Below are positions 17,926 through 25,744 of a stretch of DNA of 39,118 nt, in pieces; position 1 is the first letter of the stretch; every line of letters begins with the position of its first letter. The DNA is from Cyanobacteria bacterium K_DeepCast_35m_m2_155. GTDB taxonomy: Bacteria; Cyanobacteriota; Cyanobacteriia; PCC-6307; Cyanobiaceae. The stretch lies in NCBI GenBank assembly GCA_016882285.1, contig VGQS01000008.1, positions 1-39,118 of the forward strand. The letters run 5' to 3'. Under the pieces are notes generated by a model. The model saw nothing but the letters and a program-made list of their open reading frames with translations. It ran no database searches and was not told where the DNA came from. The translations under genes and the position numbers were made by a program.

Positions 17926-19200
17926 ATGGACGCCTGTTGCCCCGATCCCTTACCCAGCTGGGCTGACCTGCGCCATTGGGCCGGTGGAGCCGAAGGCGAA
18001 GCACTCCAGCACCAGCGCATCCATGGGCCCACCAATGCCCAGGCCACGTTGCGCTTGTTCGGCGAGCCTGAGGCCCAGGTGCGCGTCACCCTCTACCGCG
18101 ATCACCACGCCTGGTGCCCTTACTGCCAGAAGATCTGGCTGTGGCTTGAAGAACGCCAGATCCCGTACCGGATCCGCAAGGTCACGATGTTCTGCTATGG
18201 GACCAAGGAACCCTGGTACACCCAGCGGGTGCCCTCGGGCATGTTGCCGGCGCTTGAGCTCGACGGCCGCTTGATCACCGAGAGCGATCGCATTGTGGCG
18301 GCCCTCGAGCAGGCGTTTGGTCCGCTGGGGCCCTGGCCGCTCGACCAGCCGCAGGTGCTGCAGTTGCGGCAGCTGGAGCGGCTGTTGTTTCGCGCCTGGT
18401 GCCAGTGGCTGTGTACGCCCGGCCTTGATGCGGCGGCCGAGCAGCGCTGCAGGCAACAGTTTCAGCGCTATGCCGTAGCCATGGAGTCCGCTCTGGAGGC
18501 TTCTGGAGGACCTTTTTTGCTGGGTGCGGAACCGGCCAGCGTTGATCTGGTGTTTGTGCCCTATCTCGAACGCATGAACGCAAGCCTTGCCTATTACAAG
18601 GGTTTTCTGCTGCGCCACGAGCACCCCACCATCGACCGCTGGTTTGCCGCGTTGGAGCAGCGCCCGACTTACCGCGGTACCCAGAGCGATTTCCACACCC
18701 ACGTGCATGATCTGCCGCCCCAGATGGGTGGCTGTTACGCCTGCCCAAGCGCCGAGCAGCACGAGCTGGCGGCACGTATCGATGCCGGCCTCTGGCCAGT
18801 GGCCCTGCCAGACCCTGAAACGTCGCAGGCGGCCAGTGATGGGGCTGCCGCTGCGGCGGTGGCGCGGGTGGTGCGTCACGCCCCTGCCCTGGTGACCCGC
18901 ATGGCCAGCGCTACGGGCTCTGATCCTGTGGCTCTTGATGCGGCGCTGCGCAGCGCCTTGATGGCTCTGATGGCTGAGGCCCCATCGGTTCCTCCCGTGG
19001 GTACGGCCGCGGGGCTGCGTTACCTGCGCGATCGCATCAGCGTGCCGCGTGACATGGACCTCCACGCCGCCCGGCTGCTGCGAGCGGCGCTGGAAGCGAC
19101 GGCAGGGCGCGATCCCGGCACCCCCACAGCCCAGGGGCCAGCACTGACGCAGCAGCATCGCCGCGATCAGGATCCTGCCCCGTTTGTGGGGCGTGTCTAG
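17926..19200 (+). CDS. Glutathione S-transferase-like protein
   Basis: A 424-residue protein with an N-terminal thioredoxin-fold GST domain: VTLYRDHHAWCPYCQKIWLW carries a CPYC redox motif, followed by the cis-Pro region (RVPSGMLPALELDG) and ITESDRIVAALE. A helical GST C-terminal domain follows (PFLLGAEPASVDLVFVPYLE), then an extra domain of about 150 residues from residue 270 on. This layout resembles cyanobacterial and plant GSTs of the two-domain kind and may act in glutathionylation, reduction or detoxification; the substrate is unknown. The ATG at 17926 is chosen over one at 17860, which lies close to the divergent cpcB start. The extra C-terminal region has no family I recognise. Confidence 0.82.
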   Translation: MDACCPDPLPSWADLRHWAGGAEGEALQHQRIHGPTNAQATLRLFGEPEAQVRVTLYRDHHAWCPYCQKIWLWLEERQIPYRIRKVTMFCYGTKEPWYTQRVPSGMLPALELDGRLITESDRIVAALEQAFGPLGPWPLDQPQVLQLRQLERLLFRAWCQWLCTPGLDAAAEQRCRQQFQRYAVAMESALEASGGPFLLGAEPASVDLVFVPYLERMNASLAYYKGFLLRHEHPTIDRWFAALEQRPTYRGTQSDFHTHVHDLPPQMGGCYACPSAEQHELAARIDAGLWPVALPDPETSQAASDGAAAAAVARVVRHAPALVTRMASATGSDPVALDAALRSALMALMAEAPSVPPVGTAAGLRYLRDRISVPRDMDLHAARLLRAALEATAGRDPGTPTAQGPALTQQHRRDQDPAPFVGRV

Positions 19201-19225
19201 CTTCGGCGCAGCTGCCCCAGGTGCC

Positions 19226-19804
19226 ATGGTTCAGGCCAACAGCTCGGCGATCCAGTCACAAGCCGCCCGCCGTTGGGCCATGCGGCTCACCGTGCTGCTG
19301 GGCCTGCTGCTGGCCAGTTCGAGCGCCCGCGCGCTTGAGCTGCGTGGCAAGACCTACTTCACCAAGCCGCCCTGGTCGGTCGATCTGATCAGCTACTACA
19401 CAACGGTCTGGGAGCCCTTTGCCGAGTACTACTTCAGTGTGGTGCTCGATCCAGAGGCGGGGGCCCCGCTGGGTGGTCTGCAGATCACCCAGACCCGCGG
19501 GGTCGATCGCACGTTCCCCTTCAATGTCGCTGCCACCCGCGCGTTTATGGGGCGGCCCAGGCAGCAGGGTGCAGCGGTGCCGGTGGAGGCCAGCTTCGAT
19601 GCCGAAAGCCGCACGTTTTCGATCAGCTTTCCTGAGCCGGTGGCGCCAGGCAGCACGGTCACCGTCTCCCTCAAGCCCTGGAACAACCCCGCCATGGCCG
19701 ACACCTACATGTTCCAGGTGACAGCGTTCCCGAGTGGGCCCAACCCCTCGCCAACCCCGCTTGGATACGGCACCCTGCGGATCTACATGCCCGATCGGTT
19801 CTGA
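19226..19804 (+). CDS. DUF2808 domain-containing exported protein
   Basis: The product has a signal peptide (basic RRWAMR, then LTVLLGLLLASSSARA) and a beta-rich mature part matching DUF2808, a cyanobacterial family of unknown function. Typical segments are YYFSVVLDPEAGAPLGGLQI, GVDRTFPFNV, FSISFPEPVAPGSTVTVSLK and YMFQVTAFPSG. It is probably periplasmic or in the outer envelope. The start is uncertain: ATG 19226 is used here, and ATG 19280 would give a shorter signal peptide that is still functional in appearance. The upstream GST-like gene ends 25 nt earlier, and the M23 peptidase frame begins at or just over its stop, so the three may share a transcript. Confidence 0.8.
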   Translation: MVQANSSAIQSQAARRWAMRLTVLLGLLLASSSARALELRGKTYFTKPPWSVDLISYYTTVWEPFAEYYFSVVLDPEAGAPLGGLQITQTRGVDRTFPFNVAATRAFMGRPRQQGAAVPVEASFDAESRTFSISFPEPVAPGSTVTVSLKPWNNPAMADTYMFQVTAFPSGPNPSPTPLGYGTLRIYMPDRF

Positions 19805-19827
19805 CGTTCCGTCACGCAAAGCTGTGG

Positions 19828-20427
19828 TTGCCAGCGCTGGCTGCGCTCAGCGCTCCGCTGCTGCTGCACAGCCGTGGCGCGGCCCAGGCCTTTGAGGGGG
19901 CTGCCGGCATGCCAGCTGAGGTGCCCCGGCAGGTGCCGGTTGCCCAGCTGCTGGCTGGCCAAGAGCTTGCTGCAGCGCGTTGGTCGATGCCCCAGCTGGC
20001 CTATCCCCTGGCAGAGGTGGCTCTGCAGATAGATCCCTGGGGCTGGCGCTACTCAGAGAGCCGCAGGGCTTGGCGCATGCACACCGGGGTTGACTTCGCC
20101 GCACCGTCCGGAACACCCGTGCTCGCAGCGCTGGCTGGCCGGGTCGTGTTGGCTGAAGCGATCAGCGGCTATGGTCTCACCGTCATGCTCGAGCATGCCG
20201 ATGGGTTGCAGACGCTGTATGCCCATCTCGAGCAGATCGCGGTGTCCGTTGGGGCACAGGTTGGCGAGGCTGAGTCCCTGGGCACGGTGGGCATGAGCGG
20301 AACGGCCACCGGGCCTCACCTTCACTTTGAGTTGCGTCTGAATGGCAAGCAGCCTGTGGCGATCGATCCGACTCCGTATCTGCCGCCGCTGCTGCCGCCG
20401 CCCACATTGACGGCGACGTGGCCTTGA
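19828..20427 (+). CDS. M23 family metallopeptidase, small; start codon unclear
   Basis: A compact exported M23/LytM peptidase of about 200 residues. Zinc ligands are intact: HTGVDFAAPSGTPV (H-x3-D) and GPHLHFELRL (HxH), with YAHLEQI between. It would trim peptidoglycan cross-links or act as an amidase activator. The first usual start codon is TTG at 19828, but the same frame upstream reads TFRHAKLW directly after a CTG at 19801. These residues would supply the basic n-region of the signal peptide (then LPALAALSAPLLLHS). No ATG, GTG or TTG exists between the in-frame stop at 19633 and 19828. A CTG start overlapping the DUF2808 stop is therefore possible. The stop lies next to the convergent gene at 20429. 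Confidence 0.85.
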   Translation: MPALAALSAPLLLHSRGAAQAFEGAAGMPAEVPRQVPVAQLLAGQELAAARWSMPQLAYPLAEVALQIDPWGWRYSESRRAWRMHTGVDFAAPSGTPVLAALAGRVVLAEAISGYGLTVMLEHADGLQTLYAHLEQIAVSVGAQVGEAESLGTVGMSGTATGPHLHFELRLNGKQPVAIDPTPYLPPLLPPPTLTATWP

Positions 20428-20428
20428 T

Positions 20429-20686
20429 TCAGCTGCCAGGGTGGCGCAGGGTCCGCCAGCTGCCGCAGCCGGTGCTCACCTCGATGCCGATGCCGACCGG
20501 GCCGCGCTCGCTGCCGAACTGCTCTTGCCACCAGCAACGCGCTTCCTCCCAGGCGGCGTCAAGCGAGTCGTAGAGATCGTCAAGCACCGGGTGCGGGGAG
20601 CCCTGCTGATCCACCAAGCGGTAGTGGCGATCGCGTTGATTGGAGATCGCAGAGCCGCTCAGACCTGCGAAAACATTGCCTTCCAT
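20429..20686 (-). CDS. Small conserved hypothetical protein
   Basis: An 85-residue soluble protein with a Trp-rich helical centre (LYDSLDAAWEEARCWWQEQ) and a beta-like end (GPVGIGIEVSTGCGSWRTL). The HYRLVDQQG and WRTL segments look like a small alpha/beta domain that I associate with picocyanobacterial conserved hypotheticals. No known function. ATG at 20686. The stop is one base from the stop of the convergent M23 gene, so no terminator fits between them. Confidence 0.65.
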   Translation of the reverse strand: MEGNVFAGLSGSAISNQRDRHYRLVDQQGSPHPVLDDLYDSLDAAWEEARCWWQEQFGSERGPVGIGIEVSTGCGSWRTLRHPGS

Positions 20687-20771
20687 CGTGTCTGTGAAAT
20701 CAACAGCCGTCCAATGACTTCATCATGTGCGCTTTGAAGCCATCGGTCTGTCGTCTTCACAACATCTTCGG

Positions 20772-21194
20772 TTAACTCAGGTAGCGGCGGATCGCCGGCT
20801 GGCACCAGTACACCAGAGCCGCTGTGCAGGAGCTCCACACCGCCACCGATCCCACGGCTGTGGCGAGGCGGCCTTGCTCGACCAGCACGAGGCGCACAAT
20901 TCCATAGGGCAGTCCCACGGCCAACGCCATGGCCAGCGCCACGATGGCCAGGATCTGACCCCAGCGCCGCCAGCGCAGCAAGGCAATGCTGGCCACGATG
21001 CCAACAACCGCCGTCGGCAGCACGCCACCTGCCCCCACAGCGATGTTGGCCGCCTGCCAGGGGCGATCGCCCAGGATCGCGGCAATGGCCAACGGCAACA
21101 CCAGGATGTTGCCGATCAACCCCAGCCAGGCCAGGGTCAGATAACCGCGGGGTGGGTTCAGCATCGGCTCAACAGGCCACAGGCCACAAGCCAT
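20772..21194 (-). CDS. Small integral membrane protein, unknown
   Basis: A protein of up to 140 residues with four hydrophobic segments: LTLAWLGLIGNILVLPLAIA, NIAVGAGGVLPTAVVGIVAS, ILAIVALAMALAVGLPYGIV and VGSVAVWSSCTAALVYW. No motif points to a function. The start is uncertain: the first ATG is 21194, but the ATG at 21164 (MLNPPRGYLTLAW) gives a more natural N-terminus next to the first helix. It lies downstream of the pirin gene on the same strand with a 36-bp gap, so it may be co-transcribed with it. Confidence 0.65.
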   Translation of the reverse strand: MACGLWPVEPMLNPPRGYLTLAWLGLIGNILVLPLAIAAILGDRPWQAANIAVGAGGVLPTAVVGIVASIALLRWRRWGQILAIVALAMALAVGLPYGIVRLVLVEQGRLATAVGSVAVWSSCTAALVYWCQPAIRRYLS

Positions 21195-21230
21195 CTTCAG
21201 TCTTTGACGGCCTCAGGCGACAAGACAGGA

Positions 21231-21968
21231 TCAGCGCAGCGCAAACAGCAATAGATCGGCCCCCTCTGGTCCGGCTGTAAAGCGTCCCTGGTGGGTGCTG
21301 AAGCCCAGTCCATCGCCCCGTTGCAGTGGCAGCGGATCTGCCCCAGCACCAACTTCAGCACCAAGGATCACCTCACCACGGCCATCGATCAGTTGCAGCC
21401 AGCCTTGGCTCTGCGGCGGCATCTCCAGGGGCAAGGAGGTGCCGCACCCAGGTTTGGCACGCCACAGCTGCACGGGCCGGTGGATGGCCATTGCCCCGCC
21501 GGCACGCTCGGGATCGAGCAGCGGCGTCCAGCTGTCGTCAATGGCAAAGGGCTGTTGCTCATAGGCCGGCGCGATGCCTGCGCTGCTGGGCTCGATCCAG
21601 ATCTGCAGCAGTCGGCAGGGCTGATCACCCTCATTGACTTCGCTGTGCACCACACCGGTGCCGGCGCTCATGCGCTGCACCTCGCCGGCGCGCAGCACTT
21701 CGGCGTGACCCATCGAGTCGCGGTGATTGAGCTGCCCCTCGACCATCACCGTGATGATCTCCATGTCGCGGTGGGGGTGCATGCCGAAGCCCCGCCCCGT
21801 CGCAATCGTGTCGTCGTTGATCACCCGCAACGGCCCAAAGCCCATCCAGGCCGGGTCGTAGTGATTCGAGAACGAAAACGTGTGCCAGCTGTCGAGCCAG
21901 TCAAGCTGGCTGTGGAAGCGCTCAGCGGCGGGGCGAAACAGCAGGTTGGCGGCGGTGCTCGACGTCAT
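21231..21968 (-). CDS. Pirin family protein
   Basis: A 245-residue bicupin of the pirin family. The N-terminal cupin has the metal-binding signature: GFGMHPHRDMEIITVMVEG (two His), then a third His and a Glu in GTGVVHSEVNEG. Early segments WHTFSFSNHYDPAWMGFG and LRVINDDTI are diagnostic. Bacterial pirins include quercetinases and redox-sensing regulators; the activity here is unknown. The ATG at 21968 overlaps the stop of the upstream FMN-reductase gene (ATGA), so the two are coupled and probably act together in a redox or aromatic-compound response. Confidence 0.92.
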   Translation of the reverse strand: MTSSTAANLLFRPAAERFHSQLDWLDSWHTFSFSNHYDPAWMGFGPLRVINDDTIATGRGFGMHPHRDMEIITVMVEGQLNHRDSMGHAEVLRAGEVQRMSAGTGVVHSEVNEGDQPCRLLQIWIEPSSAGIAPAYEQQPFAIDDSWTPLLDPERAGGAMAIHRPVQLWRAKPGCGTSLPLEMPPQSQGWLQLIDGRGEVILGAEVGAGADPLPLQRGDGLGFSTHQGRFTAGPEGADLLLFALR

Positions 21969-22525
21969 GGCGTTGGCTGCAGGCGGTGCAGCCGCTGCAG
22001 CAGGTCGGCGATCGTCTCGTCCTTGGCCGGGTTGGCGCTGTTGCTCACCAGCTGACGGCCCACCACATGGGCACCCAGGTGCGCCAGCTGCAGGCGCAGC
22101 GCAGCCAGCACCGTGTGGCCGCCGCCGCCCGAGTGGGTGGCGATGCCAATCGGCCGTCCGTTGAACAGGGCCCTGAAGTCATCGCCCTGCACCGACAGCC
22201 AGGCGATCGCGTTGGTGAGCACCGGTGGAATCGAGCCGTTGTACTCAGGCGCGCAGATCACCCAGCGGCTTGCGCCTTGAAGCTGGGCCTCCAGGCCCGC
22301 CAGCGCCACCGGCGTGCCGGCCGCCATGGCCCGGGGTGTGAACAGGGGTAGATCCACAGCTGTCAGATCAAGCACCGCAGCGCTCTGACCCTGGGCCTTG
22401 GCCGCGGCGGCAAAGCGCACGGCCAGCTTGAGGTTCTCACCGTTGCTGGCTGTGATGACCAGCAGGTCGCCGATCGGGTGCAACGCCAAACTGAGCTCCA
22501 GTGACGCGCCTAAGCATGACGGCAA
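21965..22525 (-). CDS. NADPH-dependent FMN reductase family protein
   Basis: A flavodoxin-fold protein of up to 186 residues. Signatures include LLVITASNGENLKLAV (phosphate-binding loop of FMN), VDLPLFTP, the conserved ICAPEYNGSIPPVLTNAIAW and IATHSGGGGHTVLAALRLQL. Such enzymes reduce FMN, quinones or chromate with NAD(P)H. The ATG at 22525 overlaps the first 25 bases of the divergent arsS gene; in-frame TTG codons nearer the domain (before HPIGDLLVI) could be the true start. Its stop overlaps the pirin start. The divergent arrangement with arsenosugar genes hints at a shared stress response but does not prove it. Confidence 0.88.
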   Translation of the reverse strand: MPSCLGASLELSLALHPIGDLLVITASNGENLKLAVRFAAAAKAQGQSAAVLDLTAVDLPLFTPRAMAAGTPVALAGLEAQLQGASRWVICAPEYNGSIPPVLTNAIAWLSVQGDDFRALFNGRPIGIATHSGGGGHTVLAALRLQLAHLGAHVVGRQLVSNSANPAKDETIADLLQRLHRLQPTP

Positions 22526-23466
22526 CCGTGGCTTCTGTGCGTCTGGAGCCCTTCCCGCCCCTGCAGCGCGGCGCCCTCACCACCCTGCAGGTGAACCTGG
22601 GCTACCGCTGCAACCAGGCCTGCAGCCACTGCCATGTCGATGCCGGCCCGACCCGCACCGAAATGATGGACGCCGCAAACCTGGCGCTGATCCCGCCGGT
22701 GCTGGCGGCGCGGGGCATCGGCACCCTTGATCTCACCGGTGGTGCACCGGAGCTGCATGGCGGCTTTCGCGCGCTGGTGCGCCAGGCGCGCGCCCTGGGC
22801 GTGGCGGTCATCGATCGCTGCAACCTCACGATCCTCAGCGAACCGGGGCAGGAGGATCTAGCGGCTTTTTTGGCTGATCAGGGCGTGCGGGTGGTGGCCT
22901 CCTTGCCCTGCTACCTGGAAGACAACGTCGATCGTCAGCGCGGCAGTGGCGTGTTCGCCCGCAGCATCGCTGGCCTGCAGCAGCTCAATGCCCTCGGCTA
23001 TGGCCGGCCAGGTTCCGATCTGGTGCTCGATCTGGTCTTCAACCCCCAGGGGCCCAGCCTGCCGCCACCGCAGCAGCAGCTCGAGGCCGATTATCGCCGC
23101 CACCTGGGCCAGGCCTATGGCATCAGCTTCAACAGCCTGCTGGCCCTGGCCAACATGCCGATCGCCCGCTTTGCGGCGCAGCTGCAGCGCAGTGGTGAGC
23201 TCGAGGCCTACCAGCAGCTGCTGCAGCGCAGCCACAACCAGGCCAACCTCGCTCAGGTGATGTGCCGCAGCCTGATCAGCGTCGACTGGCGGGGCCTGCT
23301 GTACGACTGTGATTTCAACCAGATGCAGGGCCTCCCGGCCGCAGGGGCACTGCACATGCGCGATCTGCTCGACATCGACCCGCAGGGACGCAGCATCGCC
23401 GTGGCACCGCATTGCTTCGGCTGCACGGCCGGCAGCGGTTCGAGCTGTGGCGGAGCCCTGAGTTGA
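22501..23466 (+). CDS. arsS: Arsenosugar biosynthesis radical SAM protein
   Basis: A 321-residue radical SAM enzyme that fits ArsS, which converts dimethylated arsenic to the 5'-deoxyadenosyl arsenical precursor of arsenosugars. The iron-sulfur motif is CNQACSHC (Cys37, 41, 44; CX3CX2C), preceded by TTLQVNLGYR. Further ArsS-type segments are LDLTGGAPELHGGFRALVR, VIDRCNLTIL, LPCYLEDNVDRQRGSGVF and LVLDLVFNPQGPSLPPPQ. The C-terminal part (DUF3641) has SVDWRGLLYDCDFNQM and HCFGCTAGSGSSC, likely auxiliary cluster or substrate cysteines. Start GTG 22501 or ATG 22516. It is followed 70 bp later by arsM on the same strand. Confidence 0.95.
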   Translation: MTRLSMTATVASVRLEPFPPLQRGALTTLQVNLGYRCNQACSHCHVDAGPTRTEMMDAANLALIPPVLAARGIGTLDLTGGAPELHGGFRALVRQARALGVAVIDRCNLTILSEPGQEDLAAFLADQGVRVVASLPCYLEDNVDRQRGSGVFARSIAGLQQLNALGYGRPGSDLVLDLVFNPQGPSLPPPQQQLEADYRRHLGQAYGISFNSLLALANMPIARFAAQLQRSGELEAYQQLLQRSHNQANLAQVMCRSLISVDWRGLLYDCDFNQMQGLPAAGALHMRDLLDIDPQGRSIAVAPHCFGCTAGSGSSCGGALS

Positions 23467-23536
23467 GTGCGCGGTGCAGCTTGCCCCCTGCAGCATCTCG
23501 ATCCGTCAACATCGTCAAAGCTGATCGGGAGCTTCC

Positions 23537-24589
23537 ATGTCTGCAGCCCAAGCCGAGACCCTGCAGCAATCGGTGCGCCAGTACTACGGCAGCACCCTGA
23601 GCGGCAGCGCCGATCTGCGCACCAGCGCCTGTTGCGATGCAACCACTGTGCCGCCGGCCCTCAAGCCCCTGCTGGCGCGCATTCACCCGGAGGTGAGTGC
23701 CCGCTATTACGGCTGCGGTCTGGTGGCACCGCCTGTGCTTGAAGGAGCCCGGGTGCTTGATCTGGGTTGCGGCAGTGGCCGCGATGTCTATCTGCTGGCC
23801 CAGCTGGTGGGCCCGGCTGGCCAGGTGGTGGGCGTCGACATGACCCCTGAGCAGCTGGCCGTGGCGCTGCAGCACCAGGGTTGGCATGCCGAGCAGTTCG
23901 GCTACGCCAATGTGCGCTTTCTCGAGGGACTGATCGAGCAGCTCGATCAGCTTGATCTTGAGCCCGCCAGCTTCGATGTGGTGGTCTCGAACTGTGTGGT
24001 CAACCTGGCCACCGACAAAGGGGCGGTGCTCGCGGGTGTGCGGCGCCTGCTTAAGCCCGGCGGCGAGTTCTACTTCGCCGATGTGTACGCCGATCGGCGC
24101 ATCGATCCGGCCCTCAGAGACGATCCGGTGCTCTACGGCGAGTGCCTCTCTGGCGCGCTCTATTGGAATGATTTTCTGCGTGTGGCCCGCCAGAGCGGTT
24201 TTGCCGACCCGCGTCTGGTGAGCAGCCGGCCGCTGAGCATCAGCGATCCCGCGTTGGTGGCCCGGCTTGGGGCTACGCGCTTTTTTTCGGCCACCTACCG
24301 GTTGTTCAACATTGCCGAGCTCGAAGACGCCTGCGAAGACCACGGTCAGACCGTGCGTTACCTGGGCAACGCGGCCGGCAACCCTGAGGCCTTCGATCTC
24401 GACGATCACCACCACTTCGAGACCGGCCGCAGCGTGCCGGTGTGCGGCAACACCTTCCGCATGCTGCGCCAGAGCCGATTTGCGGATCATTTCGCCTTTG
24501 ATGGCGATTTTGCGCGGCATTTCGGTCTGTTTGCCGGCTGCGGCGGTGGGCTGCCCTTCAGCCTCGAGAGCAACGGCTCCTGCTGCTGA
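23537..24589 (+). CDS. arsM: Arsenite methyltransferase of the arsenosugar pathway
   Basis: A 350-residue SAM-dependent methyltransferase that methylates As(III), supplying the substrate of ArsS. SAM motif I is VLDLGCGSGRDVY (residues 73-85), with VVGVDMTPEQL and the FDVVVSNCVVNL segment. Conserved arsenic-binding cysteines are present: a Cys-Cys pair at 32-33 (TSACCDAT), Cys60 (YYGCG), Cys153 (SNCVVNL) and Cys203 (GECLSGA). The C-terminus ends in NGSCC, another thiol pair. The start ATG at 23537 gives a normal N-terminus with YYGSTL near residue 16. Gene order arsS-arsM is the standard arsenosugar pair. Confidence 0.95.
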   Translation: MSAAQAETLQQSVRQYYGSTLSGSADLRTSACCDATTVPPALKPLLARIHPEVSARYYGCGLVAPPVLEGARVLDLGCGSGRDVYLLAQLVGPAGQVVGVDMTPEQLAVALQHQGWHAEQFGYANVRFLEGLIEQLDQLDLEPASFDVVVSNCVVNLATDKGAVLAGVRRLLKPGGEFYFADVYADRRIDPALRDDPVLYGECLSGALYWNDFLRVARQSGFADPRLVSSRPLSISDPALVARLGATRFFSATYRLFNIAELEDACEDHGQTVRYLGNAAGNPEAFDLDDHHHFETGRSVPVCGNTFRMLRQSRFADHFAFDGDFARHFGLFAGCGGGLPFSLESNGSCC

Positions 24590-25200
24590 TGCCGTGGCCC
24601 ATGCCCCCACGGCGTCTGCCTCTGCTGGCCCTGCTGCTGGTCCTGGCCGCCATGGCCCCAAGCGGGCCTGTGGCCGCCCGGGTGAGGCAGGCTGAGGCAA
24701 CCCAGGTGTGCGTGCTGGTTCCCCGGGTCGAATCGCTCGATGAGGGTGATGCGGTGGGTGATGTGCCCACGGCGACGCCCGCTCTGCTGGTGGTTGAACC
24801 GTTGCAGCAGGTGCGCATCGAAGCGCCCGGCGGCCGCGTGCTCTGGAGCCGTACTGCACCCCCCGGCGAGGCCCTGCCCAGGCCACTCGATTGGCCGCTG
24901 CCCCCCTTGCTGCCGGGTGAGCAGGTCGTGTTGCGCCTGCAGCCGCTGGCTGCTGCCGCCGATGCCTATGCCCATGTGCGGCTGCGTGCTGCCAGCGCCG
25001 CCCGGCTTGCCGCCACCGCAGAGCTGATCCAGCGTCTTGCTGGCACGCCGCAGGCGTGGCTTGCTGCGGTGCACACCGCACTGACCGCAGGCGATGTCCC
25101 TTTGGCCTGGAGCCTGCTGTATGCACCCGAGGCTCCAGCGAGCGGTCCGCTGCTCGAGCTGCGGCGCGAGCTGTTGCGCCGCGGTTGCGGTGAGACCTAG
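24589..25200 (+). CDS. Exported protein of unknown function behind arsM
   Basis: A 203-residue protein with a clear signal peptide (basic PPRRLP, hydrophobic LLALLLVLAAMAPSG, cleavage probably after VAA). The mature part has a beta-rich stretch (PALLVVEPLQQVRIEAPGG, LLPGEQVVLRLQPL) and then a helical stretch (RLAATAELIQRLAGTPQAW). This layout is loosely like DUF928 proteins of cyanobacteria, but the match is not convincing. The ATG shares bases with the arsM stop (TGATG), so it is translated with arsM. A role in arsenic handling is only suggested by position. Confidence 0.65.
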   Translation: MPWPMPPRRLPLLALLLVLAAMAPSGPVAARVRQAEATQVCVLVPRVESLDEGDAVGDVPTATPALLVVEPLQQVRIEAPGGRVLWSRTAPPGEALPRPLDWPLPPLLPGEQVVLRLQPLAAAADAYAHVRLRAASAARLAATAELIQRLAGTPQAWLAAVHTALTAGDVPLAWSLLYAPEAPASGPLLELRRELLRRGCGET

Positions 25201-25744
25201 AGCGGCGCGATGCCCGCTTCAAGTACCAAAAGGTCCGGTGCCTGTGGCACCGGACCCGGGTGAGTCAGTGAAACGCCAATGGAACGGTGTGACGCGATGG
25301 CCGAACGGGCCTCAACGGGTGGTTGCCGCGGTGATGCCGCAGGCAGCTGGTCACCAAGAGTTGGTTGCGTCGCGGATGTTCGAATCGTTCAGTTCGCTTC
25401 GGAGCTGCTCAAGGCGGCACCTGGGGCCATGGTGTCCAAGGATCGGCTCCCGTAAACCCGGGGGCACCTAGGGCGATGCATCGGGTGGTTCTCGTGAACC
25501 GGGGAACCGCAGATCAGGACAAGACTGTTGGAGCAGGGGCCTGCGGTCAGCGCACTCCTGACGGCTGGCGGGGTGGAGTGTCATCCATTGCTGGGCCTCC
25601 GTGTCGGTCCCATCACTATCAACCGCCCTGGCGCGGCTGACCATAGGTATCGATGCTTGTTCTGGCCTTGGGCGGATTGAGTCCGCGCTGGCGTCAACCA
25701 TCGCCAGGCTTGTCAGCATCGAGGCAGTCGCGTTGCCCGCCCTG
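25201..25744. other. Long gap with strong secondary structure, no assigned gene
   Basis: About 540 bp lie between the exported protein and the first credible start of the next gene. Three short frames can be read: a 38-codon minus-strand ORF from GTG 25467 to 25351 (ending NDSNIRDATNSW), a plus-strand frame ending at 25471, and an upstream extension of the next gene. None is convincing. The gap holds an 11-bp perfect hairpin at 25232-25256 and an imperfect rod-like fold around 25291-25372. No match to RNase P, tmRNA, SRP or 6S consensus is visible to me. Confidence 0.4.
25228..25256 (-). terminator. Strong terminator-like hairpin pointing leftwards
   Basis: A perfect 11-bp stem (GGTCCGGTGCC / GGCACCGGACC) with a 3-nt loop. 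On the minus strand it is followed by TTTT; on the plus strand no T-run follows. It therefore best terminates minus-strand transcription, although no gene on that strand is assigned just upstream. Confidence 0.6.

Noticed and set aside
23315-25222. Long open frame on the minus strand opposite arsM and its neighbour
   Set aside because: High-GC antisense frame with Arg/Ala-rich non-domain sequence; arsM on the other strand is unambiguous.
25374-25390. T-loop-like sequence GGATG-TTCGAAT-CGTTC, suggesting a tRNA or a two-piece tmRNA acceptor arm
   Set aside because: No matching acceptor stem, D-arm or anticodon arm could be placed around it, and no tmRNA tag or GGNTTCGAC-type start is visible nearby.
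25601-25744. Upstream extension of the HicA/baeRF-like protein to an ATG-like start at 25601
   Set aside because: The additional 48 residues have no similarity to the ordered domain, and the ATG at 25745 matches the usual N-terminus of this type of protein.
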